A DNA stretch of 64,000 nucleotides from Gerris lacustris (taxonomy: Eukaryota > Arthropoda > Insecta > Hemiptera > Gerridae): contig OX578286.1 of NCBI GenBank assembly GCA_951217055.1, forward strand, positions 30,634,720 through 30,698,719, in the 5' to 3' direction. This document shows, one piece after another, positions 46,651 to 56,060 of this stretch. The notes under the pieces are model-generated. The model was given only the letters and a program-made list of their open reading frames with translations, ran no database searches and had not been told where the DNA came from. A program made the position numbers and the translations under genes. The first letter of the stretch is position 1, and each line of letters begins with the position of its first letter.

Positions 46651-47030
46651 CGTTTGTCTTAAGTATGCCTTAGCTGCTTTAGAACAGCCGAAACCGATCA
46701 AATTATCTCAAATACAATTCATTTCGTGTGAAGACGTTGTTTGGTTAATGAACTACACCTCTTTGATGATGATCACTCATTGGAGAAAAACACAGTCGAG
46801 GATCTTAAAACGAATTCTACCAATTCCAATTATGCAATGGGTATGCTTAAGACACTATAGATATAATTAAAGCCATTGATAACGCAGGACTATCTACAAT
46901 ACTCCGACGTGAAGAGGTTGCACCAGAGTATTTTTGGTTATTTATTTGCTGTGGTGAATGTAGCGTCTCGGAATGTCAAGGCCTCGATGGCGGTATATCG
47001 GTATGACTCGGGGTGGGCCCGCGACTTGGA
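46640..47030 (+). pseudogene. Possible degraded coding fragment, unidentified
   Basis: After the minisatellite a frame continues as LEQPKPIKLSQIQFISCEDV and onward to 46870. From about 46855 a second frame reads DTIDIIKAIDNAGLSTIL then REEVAPEYFWLFICCGECS up to about 46970, with no stop. Both stretches have protein-like, non-repetitive composition unlike the surroundings, joined by one frameshift. I do not recognise the family. It could be a decayed transposon ORF or a gene fragment; base composition here is also less AT-rich (up to tgactcggggtgggcccgcg near 47005). Confidence 0.35.
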
Positions 47031-47654
47031 CCGGAATTAAAAATAAAAATTAATAATAAAATTAGTCGTTAAGATCCAGGGCACTGTTCCATATTCTATT
47101 ATTGGTCCGGGTACTAATAGTTTGGCTCTGGTTGGGACGCGGCCTACTGGGGAACAATTCGTGAACCGTATATAACCAATATATTACAACGCAATAACAT
47201 CAGTCCGTTTTTGTTTTAATATATTATTTTCCCACCGAGCATTCATAAATCATTCCCGATGTAGGTAGAAAACAAGATAAAAAAAATGTCGTAAACATAT
47301 TGGATCTAAAAACATAAATTTGTTTGAAACATTCTAAAGTCGACACCGGTTAAGAATGATTCTTATTTTCAAGTTATAGTTAAATTACTGATGTTTTTAT
47401 TTAAATTAGTTTATATCTAATCTTAAGATATCTCTACTTGCTTATTCTCAATTCTCATATTCATCTGGCTTATTTTAAACTACCTATTTCGGTTTACTAA
47501 CAAACAAAATAATATAATTCAAGGCGCAAAAGACCGAGAAGATCTTAGGCCTTTTAAAAAAGCTTAAACAAATATACAGGGTGTATATTAAACATACGAC
47601 ACAAAAATGAGGGGATATTCCTTTGACTGTTTTTAGAATAATTATACCTTAGAC

Positions 47655-47778
47655 CAGTGGTTCTTAACCGGGGGGCCGCGGCCCCCCAGGGGGTCTCGAA
47701 AGGTATTTAGGTACTATATATATTATATAATTGGAGATTTTAAGGGGGCCGTGGTTACCAAAAGGTTAAGAACCACTG
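47655..47778. mobile_element. hAT-type MITE, 124 bp
   Basis: Begins cagtggttcttaaccggggg and ends aaggttaagaaccactg, with a perfect 8-bp duplication ccttagac at 47647-47654 and 47779-47786. Subterminal ggggccgcggcccccc forms its own short hairpin. Same terminal class as the 1577 bp element at 22324, but only 124 bp. Confidence 0.93.
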
Positions 47779-47824
47779 CCTTAGACGATATTTCGAAGGT
47801 ACAGGGCTAGATTTGATTTGATTT

Positions 47825-48480
47825 GATGAGTAAACAATTAAAAAGTCCAGTCATGCACCATGACTTAATAAGCGAATTTTCAAAGAAATCAGCGTATTAT
47901 TGGCTTATGATAACATAGGAAAATTTTGGTTTAGAATTTGCATGGGTGAAAAAAAAAATTGGTTCACAGGGGTAACGAGGTACAAAAGTTAAAATCGTAT
48001 TTACCCTACAAGATGCATGTCGTTAGAAAGCTCTTTAAGAGTACAGTAATTGTTGTTATGTACACTTTTATCACATTTTCATATAAAAGGGGGGTAAAAT
48101 AGAAAAAAACACGTTTATATGCTATTTTTGACCCTAAATTGTAAAAATTTGACGCCTAAATGAACTCCAAAAATTCTGGCCAACGAACTCATCCTTTCTT
48201 TTGATATTATTGACATTTTAAAATTTGTTTGAAATTTTTAAGTGCATCCTAATGGGAGATATCGTCTGGAGTGACACATATATACATACATATATACATA
48301 CATACATAAAAAAAAGTGTTAAATTTTAGGAATCGATTCAGAATGGTCTAAAACGGATTTCCATGGAAAACATTTTCAAAAATTCGCATTACAAAAATTT
48401 TGAAACCATTGCAATAGCGTAATTTTCTTTGAAAATTCGCTAAAAGACATTTTTAAGTTTTAGGTACTATCCATACTACG
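47825..48480 (-). repeat. F1 dispersed repeat, copy 5 (central part, inverted)
   Basis: Reverse complement of 4200-4760: aaagctctttaagagtacag, ggttcacaggggtaacgagg, caacgaactcatcctttctt and ggatttccatggaaaa landmarks in mirrored order. The box B module is absent. A short catacatatatacatacata tract interrupts at 48285-48307. Confidence 0.75.
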
Positions 48481-48489
48481 GAAAGTTTA

Positions 48490-48720
48490 AATTTTAATTT
48501 AAATCAAATTATAATTATTATTAACAAAGGGAGACAGACAGAGATAAACCACGGGCCTCTATATTTCCAGTATAGCGCTCTACCAACTGAGCTACACTGG
48601 AGAATAATTTCCTCTGTCATAGAGGCCCGTGGTTCAAGTCCCGGCGCTGGAGTCTATTTTTCTCTGTCTGTCTCTCTTTGTTAATAATAATTATAATTTA
48701 ATTTAAAATAAAAATTAAAA
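48490..48720. mobile_element. tRNA-headed SINE, two copies joined as inverted repeat
   Basis: Minus strand 48603-48555 reads ctccagtgtagctcagttgg, D-arm GCTC..GAGC, anticodon stem CTATA/TATAG with loop CTGGAAA (GGA), then runs straight into the SINE body without its T-arm. Plus strand from about 48620 has the missing half: cccgtggttcaagtcccggc with a perfect box B, GCTGGAG acceptor, and the same body (ctctgtctgtctctctttgt, then taataataattataattt). The outer arms are near-perfect inverted copies. So one SINE contributes a 5' tRNA half and the other a 3' half, head to head. Confidence 0.85.
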
Positions 48721-48734
48721 AGACTTAATTTAAA

Positions 48735-49612
48735 TCTAATTTCGGGCTATCTACGGGTTACTGTTGTCAAACCATCTAAATGTATAGGTGTAAATAAATG
48801 TAAAAATAAAAAATAAGTGTAAATAAATAAAAAAGGTGTGTTTGTGCGCATGTGAAAGAGAAACAAATGGGCGCAGAAGATTGAAACTTTTATGGGACCA
48901 ACAATGGGCTAATTGTGACTCACCCTCCAAATTTCAATAAAATCGGACGTGTAGTTTTTAAGATATTTTGGTTAGAAAAAATTGAGTGACCGACAAGAAA
49001 CGAAACCAAAAATGTTCCTTGATGCCTAAAACGGATTTCTTTGTTGGAAATTTTTGAATTTTTATTACAGTTTTAATATCTTAATATGGGAAGGTATTGT
49101 TCGATTTGTCGGTCCGATTTTTTGCTTCCGAGCTTACCGATGGTAACGGAAGCTATGTAATCGTTCTGAAGAACGAAAAAATTTTTAGGTCTCCGATTTC
49201 AAATATTTCAAAACAGAAATCCGTTTCAGACATCAGGGAGCATTTTTGGTTTCGTGTCTGTCTGTCGTTCTATTTTTTCAGACCATCATATCTTAAAAAC
49301 TACACGTCCGATTTTAATGAAATTTGGATGGTATATCATGATTAGCCCATTGTTGGTCCCATATAAGTTTCAACCTTCTGCGCTCATTTGTTTCTCTTGT
49401 ATATACGCACAAACATACATTTATTTACTCCTATAGCTTCAAAAGTACTTATCTTATTTGTATGAAACTTTTACAGTTAATCGAAAGTAACCCGCAGATA
49501 GCCCCAGATTAATTTAAACCGTCTGAGCTCTATAACTTTTGTGAAATTGATACTTGAATTTATGTAAAATATCAAAAAAATTTTGACAGATTAAAAAAAT
49601 GGGGGAAACAAT
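48735..49612. repeat. F2 dispersed repeat, inverted pair
   Basis: 48750-49070 is F2 plus (gggctatctacgggttactg; agattgaaacttttatggga; ccaacaatgggctaattgtg; aaacggatttctttgttgga). 49098-49612 is F2 minus, from tgcttccgagcttaccgatg through cccattgttggtcccatata to ttgacagattaaaaaaatgg. They face each other around 49075-49095. The two open frames (49097-49436) are F2 sequence. Confidence 0.82.
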
Positions 49613-50950
49613 AGTTATTTATGCACCTAGGGAGTAAAGTAAGCCAGGGTGTCCAGCAGCCTTGAATTCCTTGAACTCCTGGAATTATGCTTGAATTTTT
49701 AGGATGCTTGAAAAAACCTTAAAATATGCTTGAATTTTGAAAAAATAACAGAAAAACTTAAAATATGCTTGAATTTTTAAAAAATCGGGAATTTTAAAGA
49801 CCCTAGGTAGTCTAGAAGTACCAATACATTTTTTATTTTTTATTATTTGAACCAACATAAGTTATTAGTTCGGATAATAGATGTTCTACTGTATATTGTA
49901 TTTATCTTCTTTGGGGTACTACAGCTGTAATTAGGTTGAATTAATATACTATTAATATTATAGTGATATTTATTTTTATTTCATCAGAGTTTAGTGATCA
50001 CTGAAGAAGCTAAGGTTGTCGTGGTGAAAGCTTTGATGAAATAAAAATATATAGTCGAAGGACTTTCATTCCAAATAAACCCTCCAGCCTACTATAATAT
50101 TCCAAAAAATTAAATCTCTTCTATTATAAAAATCATTTATATTATTTTGCTGAACTCATACTATTTTTCTCATATTTTTTTCTATAATTCTAAGAAATTG
50201 TGAATAAATCACTTTTTTAATTACTAATGTTAATAAACCCAGCCTTGAATTTTATAAAATTGAGCCTTGAAAACCTTTAAATATGCTTGAATTTTACATT
50301 TTAATATTGCTGGACACCCTGTAAGCCATTATTCCCTGAGCGAAAAAAGTTGGTTCTTGAGGCGAAGCCGAAGAAACCATGGTCCCTAAATCCCGAGGCA
50401 AAGCCGAGGGAATTAGACTCTTTAATTCCCGAGGCGCAGCCGAGGGAATAACTCTAATTAGCTCCTGAGGCGCAGCCGAGGGAGATAATTATCGCGAGGG
50501 GAATAATGGCACTTTACTCACGAGGTACATACAATATTTTATCTCCAGTAGGAAGAAAATACACATTTTCGTCCATAGCACAGTTTTTATTTATTATTTT
50601 AATAAATAACAATAATTGTTAGAACTTTTAATAGCAGATATAAGGGATTCAATATTAAAAACAAATAAGAATTGGAATTCAACTCAAATAGAAGGTTATT
50701 TAGATGCAGGTTATAATGTTGTAAACAAAGATAAACATGGTCAAAAAAGGTCAGTGCCGCCAACCTGATTTTAACAACTTCATTACATTAGCCATACATT
50801 TTCTACTATTTATAAAATAATTAAGTTGCAATCTTTACTTTTTCTCCCTACTTTTTAAGTTCAGGGATGAAAAGACCTGTTTTAGTCCCTCTAAACTAAT
50901 TCAAAATCATAACTTTTTTTCCCTACTGGAGATAAATAAATTAAATAACA
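49612..50950 (+). repeat. Left arm of large inverted duplication
   Basis: Landmarks: atgcacctagggagtaaagt (49621), cgaggcgaagccgaggga-type tandem words (50365-50490), gggaataatggcactttact, tacaatattttatctccagt, acaaataagaattggaattc, gccgccaacctgattttaac, atgaaaagacctgttttagt. All recur in mirror order at 53080-54150. Interrupted by the 677-bp element. Short 37-bp units (ggcgaagccgaggaat...) make a small tandem array at 50360-50480. Confidence 0.9.
49645..50321. mobile_element. 677-bp TIR element in the left arm
   Basis: Starts cagggtgtccagcagc and ends attgctggacaccctg (14-bp TIR). It is flanked by taagc on both sides (49640-49644; 50322-50326). The uninterrupted target (agtaaagtaagccattattc) survives in reverse complement in the right arm near 54095-54110, which confirms both the boundaries and the 5-bp duplication. 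Near both ends, atgcttgaattttt-type words repeat. It has no open frame of note; the superfamily is not clear from TIR and TSD alone. Confidence 0.93.
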
Positions 50951-51045
50951 ATGGCTTGTTATTGATTTTATGCTTTATAAAATCAATTAAGTACGTGATA
51001 GGATGCGAGGAAGCTATGTGCCACACCAATTGGCAGAGTATATTA
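50951..51045 (-). repeat. F2 terminal fragment (inverted)
   Basis: ggatgcgaggaagctatgtg then ccacaccaattggcag is the reverse complement of the F2 left end; tgattttatgctttataaaa matches the neighbouring bases of the 24.7 kb copy. Confidence 0.75.
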
Positions 51046-51740
51046 ATAATTATTATCAGTAATTTGTATATTTTTTTAAATCTGTTTTTCCTGTGGAACC
51101 TTTCATTGAGTAATTGGTTGGTTTGTTTTTCTATGTTCGATTTATTTTCTTCTTATTTTCATCGGGTATTTTTCCGAGTTTGTTTTGGCGACATTCTATA
51201 ATGTATATTTGCGCTAAAAACATTCCCCCTATATTTTTTTTATCTTTTTTCCACCCTATCCAAATGAGTTTGATTGTGTACTTAACCCCAAACTTCTTTG
51301 ATCGTTCAATTTCAAACTTGTCTATCTCCTCTGTGTGAGAAGTTTGAAATATTTTCCAGGTCGAACTGTCTACTGCACTTCTACACTTCTACACTTCTTC
51401 CCCGGTGTTAAAGAGTTTGGACTTCTGCCTAAATAAACTCCGGATAAGGAAGCTGTTTTGAATTAGCGCAGGGTTCTTCGACCCACAAGGTTTTTATAAA
51501 TCTCAACCTGGTCCCAAGTCACTCTCCAGTCTCTTAACTCTTAGCTAGACCAGAGTAAAATGACTATTAATAGAAATTTACACCTTCTTAGACAACGATC
51601 ACCTTTAAGAATGTGAATAAATTTATATATTTATAGGAATCGGAAATTTTCAGGTAGTTAGACATTTTAACATAGATATATTTCAACTCTGGGTTACAGA
51701 ATAAAATTTCCATCACTCAAAAAACGACATGAAAAATTGT
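51046..51740. other. Spacer of inverted duplication, nothing recognised
   Basis: Two overlapping frames (74-81 codons, 50956-51338) are rich in F, L and S from T-rich DNA and lack known motifs. ctacacttctacacttct is a tiny tandem near 51375-51395. Confidence 0.4.
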
Positions 51741-51744
51741 AACG

Positions 51745-52075
51745 CTTTTAATTATCGTGTCAGGAAGTTAGGATTTAACAGGAGGTCAATAGGTTTTCAT
51801 TTATAGTACAATATTTTGACGATAGACGGGCTGAAGTTTCAATAAACAACATGCAAAATGTGACGCTCTTAAATATCGTGCCAGGAAGTTAGGATTTAAC
51901 AGGAGGTCGATAAGTTTTCATTTATAGTACAATATTTTGACGATAGGCGAGCTGAAGTTTCAATAAACAACATGCAAAATGTGACGCTCTTAAATATCGT
52001 GCCAGGAAGTTAGGATATAATAGGAGGTAGATTGGTTTTCACTTGTATTCATTGTAGTACTATATTTTACCGATA
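51745..52075 (+). repeat. 121-bp tandem repeat, ~2.7 units
   Basis: caggaagttaggatttaaca falls at 51761, 51882 and (as caggaagttaggatataata) 52003, exactly 121 bp apart. Each unit also has caataaacaacatgcaaaat and tagtacaatattttgacgat. The same family recurs in reverse at 54255-54480. Confidence 0.93.
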
Positions 52076-52079
52076 GAAG

Positions 52080-53079
52080 TTATACATTTTTGTATAAAAT
52101 GATATCAGAGCTCCTAGTGGACCAAATTGTAATGAAAATGGATTAATGTTTTATAATTACTACGTTTTTATTAGCTTGCTTTCTTGTTTGTTTGTGTGTG
52201 TGTCCAGTACAAATCTTGCAATAGATTTTTAATTAACTTCCCGTGTAGCTAAACATTTGGAACTGTTAGAATAGCTCAGAACACCAACCAATGCATTATT
52301 TTAATACTTTTAGTCATCTTTCGCCAAATTTTGCTGTATGGAAAGTTAGTTCGGAAAAATCCGCAAGTTATTTTGTTTTGACATGACTCATATTTACGAT
52401 CTTCATTTTGACGGGTTTCAAATATATGATTTTTTATTTTAGTACCTGGTATGCCTGATACATTTTTTATATCAGGTCTTTTTGTTATGTAAAAACTAAT
52501 TGTATTTTTAAGAGATGAACATTGAATGACAGCGAAACAGGAAAGTAAACAAAGAAATAAATTAATTGACCTGTAACAGCCAGGTTTGTTTACACTTGTG
52601 TCCTAGGTATCGGTTTAATTTTTCTGCATCTGTACTTCTATACTTGTACTCATTTTTCTTCTCGTGCTGTCCCTACACAGTACATGGGGGCATATCGATG
52701 GCAAGGTTTAGATTCGGTGTTGGCGAGATCCGTTGTACAAAGATTTGTCCTTTTATAAGTTTAAGATCAGCTGTTTAGATGGTTGTCATTTATATAAAGG
52801 AAATAAATTAAGAACTATTTTTTTTTCACTAACATTATAGTATAACAATGACAGTTATATTATCAACATTACATATGATTCAACAGAAAATTAAAAAACG
52901 TAGTATATAAAAAGTTCTTTTTATCTTGTAATTATTGATACATCTACTATACATATCAATTAGACAAATGTATTCTAGTTTTGTGGTTTTCTCCACTTCA
53001 TGAAAAGTCATTGAAATGTCCATTTCTGGATTTATGATGATAAACATATGCATGATAAAATATTTTCCATTAAATCGAA
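52080..53079. other. AT-rich spacer, nothing recognised
   Basis: A 70-codon frame at 52566-52778 has no recognisable features. No shared repeats were found. Confidence 0.4.
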
Positions 53080-53887
53080 AAATTATTTTATCTCCAGTAG
53101 GGAAAAAAAGTTATGATTTTGAATTAGTTTAGAGGGACTAAAACAGGTCTTCTCATCCCTGAACTCAAAAAGTAGGGAGAAAAAGTAAAAGTAGGGCGAA
53201 AAAGTAAAGTAGGGCAAAAAAGTAAAGATTGCAACTTAATTATTTTATAAATAGTAGAAAATGTATGGCTAATGTAATGAAGTTGTTGAAATCAGGTTGG
53301 CGGCACTGAGCTTTTTTGACCATGTTTATCTTTGTTTACAACATTATAACCTGCATCTAAATAACCTTCTATTTGAGTTAAATTCCAATTCTTATTTGTT
53401 TTCAATATTGAATCCCTTATATCTGCTATTAAAAGTTCTAATAATTATTGTTATTTATTAAAATAATAAATAAAAACTGAGCAATGGACGAAAATGTGTA
53501 TTTTCTTCCTACTAGATAAAATATTGTATGTACCTCGTGAGTAAAGTGCCATTGTTCCCTTAAGGGAGCTAATTAATAAGTAATAAATAAATAAAATAAA
53601 TTTAATAAGTAATAAATTAAAATAAAGAAATAAAAAATAAAATTAAAATAACTATAATGGAACACAAAGTAAAATATAAAAATAATCACACTACCAATAT
53701 TAATATTTTTATATTTGATAAAAATGTTAGTTGTAGATTTAAAGAAGAAGGAAATTTTATTTTTAAGAAATAAATTCTAAATTTAAATAAAGAGAAAAAT
53801 GTAACATAGTATTAGAGACGGGGCCCTCTCTCTAGGTGTCTAACACTTACTTAGGGCCCTCACCAATTATTATTTGATGTACTACAA

Positions 53888-53918
<31 letters not shown>

Positions 53919-54165
53919 TGTTTGAAACACGTATTTATGTATGGTGGAAATAAATTATTATTATTATTATTATTATTATTAATTAGAGTTATTCCCTCGG
54001 CTGTGCCTCGGGAGTCTAATTCCCTCGGCTTCGCCACGGGATTTAGGGACCATGGTTCTTTCGGCTTCGCCTCAAGTACCAACTTTTTCGCTCAGGGAAT
54101 AATGGCTTACTTTACTCCCTAGGTGCATAAATAACTATTATTTATTTTTTTTTTTTTTTTTGTGA
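53080..54165 (-). repeat. Right arm of large inverted duplication
   Basis: Mirror of the left arm: ttttatctccagtaggga, ctaaaacaggtcttctcatc, atcaggttggcggcactgag, ctcgtgagtaaagtgccatt, then after an insertion attccctcggctgtgcctcg, ttccctcggcttcgcc and ttactttactccctaggtgc. It has a local expansion of aaagtagggcgaaaaagta (3 units near 53170-53225) not present on the left. Confidence 0.9.
53585..53985 (+). mobile_element. Insertion in the right arm, (TTA)n-tailed, retroposon-like
   Basis: The left arm runs directly from gggagataatt / aattagctcctgag into the gcagccgag words; the right arm has about 400 bp extra at this place. The extra DNA includes gacggggccctctctctagg, a 29-bp A-run (53887-53912) and an ending ggtggaaataaattattatt followed by more (att)n. 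An AATAAA close to a simple-repeat tail suggests the 3' end of a non-LTR retroposon. 53590-53800 is AT-rich with no motif. The target duplication is unclear (aataa-like). Confidence 0.65.
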
Positions 54166-54254
54166 ATTTATGAAACATGAATCCATTTTGATTACCCGCA
54201 TTTAGTCCGCTGTAATTTGATATAAAATTTAGAACCTCATCGGCGAAATATATA

Positions 54255-54482
54255 GTACTAAAATGTATACTAGTGATAACCAATCAACCTCCTATTATAA
54301 TCTTACTTCCTGGCACAATATTTAAGAGTGACACATATTGCATGTGGTTTATTAATACTTCAGGACGCCTATCGTCAAAATATTGTACTATAAATGAAAA
54401 ACCTATCGACCTCCTGTTAAATCCTAACTTCCTGGCACGATATTTAAAAGCGTTACAATTTTTGCGTGCCTGAAATGTTTTC
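54255..54482 (-). repeat. 121-bp family, inverted copy (~1.9 units)
   Basis: Reverse complement of 51745-52075: cctcctgttaaatcctaact then tcctggcacgatatttaaaa, and one unit earlier cctcctattataatcttact. The 66-67-codon frames on both strands here follow the repeat. Confidence 0.88.
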
Positions 54483-54659
54483 TTCACCCCAGAGCTAAAA
54501 CATATACACTACACATGTTAAAAATAATTAAATTTAAAAAATTTAAATTCTTAAATTATATCAGCTGATTAATCATCATTCAGGTCTCTCTAAAGAGTTT
54601 TTCCGCGATATATTTTTATAAACATACAAAAGTTTGACAACCGGAACGGAGTTTCTTTT

Positions 54660-54930
54660 TTTAATTTCAGTTGCACAATGGCATTTACTTCATTTTTAAA
54701 AGAAAAATATTCATCACCGACACCACCGCACTCTACCCCCACAAAACATTATCAGGAACTAAATAATGACAGTCTTTCTGTCAAGATTACCTTGCCTCAT
54801 GCTCTGGTTTTTTTGTTTTTTGTCTTAACATTTTTACAACGCCCTCGCTGTTTGAACTTGGCTCAAAAAAATACAGTCAACCTACGCACCTTCCCTTATT
54901 GTACTTGTAACAAATCTTTGTTTGTCTGTT
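54660..54930 (+). other. Candidate exon-like segment (weak)
   Basis: A polypyrimidine tract and AG (ttctttttttaatttcag, ending about 54670) precede an ATG at 54678, from which 163 codons stay open. The first ~85 residues (SSPTPPHSTPTKHYQEL then a hydrophobic stretch VFLFFVLTFL) are single-copy; the remainder (from about 54943) is F3/F4 repeat and cannot be host coding. No domain is recognised. At best one exon or a relic; it may be chance. Confidence 0.2.
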
Positions 54931-54942
54931 CGTCTACTTTTT

Positions 54943-55064
54943 ACTTTTCCTCACTACCTATAGTAGGAAAAGTATTGTTTTCAACAAAATTTAATTGCTG
55001 TTTTTTCTACACCTACCTTATCCATCTTTTTTTAAAAAAATCGAGTTATACAAAACATTTTTTT
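54943..55064 (+). mobile_element. F3 element, hairpin-end fragment
   Basis: Hairpin acttttcctcactac/gtaggaaaagt at 54943-54973 followed by attgttttcaacaaaa, the same start as at 29944 and 55804. Only about 120 bp before the F4 element begins; the rest is lost or replaced. Confidence 0.7.
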
Positions 55065-55802
55065 AGGGTCCGTAGGCAAAACCAAGGACCCTTATATTTT
55101 CCTGCGTGTGTCTGTCCGTCCGTCCTCTCGCGTGCTCTCGTGGCTACACTTTTTGTCCGATCACTTTGAAATTTGGCATGTATGTGTCTTGTACCTGCCC
55201 ACATATTTTAAAAATATAGCGACTTTAAAAAAATATTTTTCAAAAAAATTAGGGTAAAAAAACTTAAGGGTTAAAATTTTTTTATTTTTTTTCGACACCG
55301 TGAGGGGTATCATATGAAAGGGTACGTCGAGCTGATTACAAAAATATATAATTCTTTGGATATAATTTTGATAGGGCGAGCGTAGGCGAGTTTGAAGGAG
55401 GGTTGAAACGTGCCCCCCCCCCCCCCCCCCCCCCTCTATCTCGCTTATGTGAAGTGCAAAAAATCTGAAAAAATTCCTGAACACTCTTCGACCAAAAGTA
55501 AAGATACCACTTTTTGGAAATTTCGAAAAAAATATTATTTTATTTTTTGTTGACAAAATACGTTTTTTTATAATTATGGTATTTTCGGTGTATTTATATG
55601 GTTGTAATCCGGTTCAGTGGCAAAAAAAAATACTTTATCAGAGTATTTTTTAAGAATATCAGACCCTTATAATGGTTCAAAGTAAGCTTTTTAGCATTTT
55701 AAAAAAACACTGTTTATACACTTTACAGTTAAACACTATACAGGGTTGCCTTGCCTACGGACCCTCGCTGCGTGCTGACTAGCACACACTTGACCTGTTT
55801 AT
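55065..55802 (+). mobile_element. F4 TIR element, copy 2
   Basis: Begins agggtccgtaggcaaaacca and, at 55751-55765, has ttgcctacggaccct, giving 15-bp TIRs over 701 bp. Beyond the right TIR lies the extension cgctgcgtgctgactagcac then acacttgacctgttta, shared with the mirrored side of copy 1 (27706-27741). At the left end agggtcc..aaaaccaaggaccct folds as a hairpin. A 22-bp C-run is at 55413-55434. The 131-codon minus frame (55161-55556) reads the same way in both copies but only as low-complexity sequence. Confidence 0.82.
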
Positions 55803-55803
55803 T

Positions 55804-56060
55804 ACTTTTCCTCACTACCTATAGTAGGAAAAGTATTGCTTTCACAAAAACATTTTTTCTTTGAGATTTCAACGGAATTATCCGTTTTAGGTGTTTTTAA
55901 CACTTCCTGAGTGGTTTTCAGCATGACGTTTGTGTATGTGTGTTATCATCGTAGCACCCAAAGTATTTAACGTAGAGAGTTGAAACTTGACAGAAAAATC
56001 AATCCTTACCTGTAGTGGTGATCTCATTCTGTATTGGAGATATTATGCATTTTTCGTTGA
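55804..56060 (+). mobile_element. F3 element, second partial copy
   Basis: Hairpin end at 55804-55834, then ttcaacggaattatccgttt, gagtggttttcagcatgacg and tgttatcatcgtagcaccca, matching 29944-30175. It stops before the 5S-like end, at about 56020-56060. Confidence 0.8.

Noticed and set aside
54678..55169. 163-codon gene with upstream splice acceptor
   Set aside because: The second half is F3/F4 repeat; the first half has no domain. Kept only as a weak exon candidate.
55161..55556. 131-codon minus-strand gene
   Set aside because: It lies wholly in F4 and crosses a 22-bp C-run read as polyglycine.
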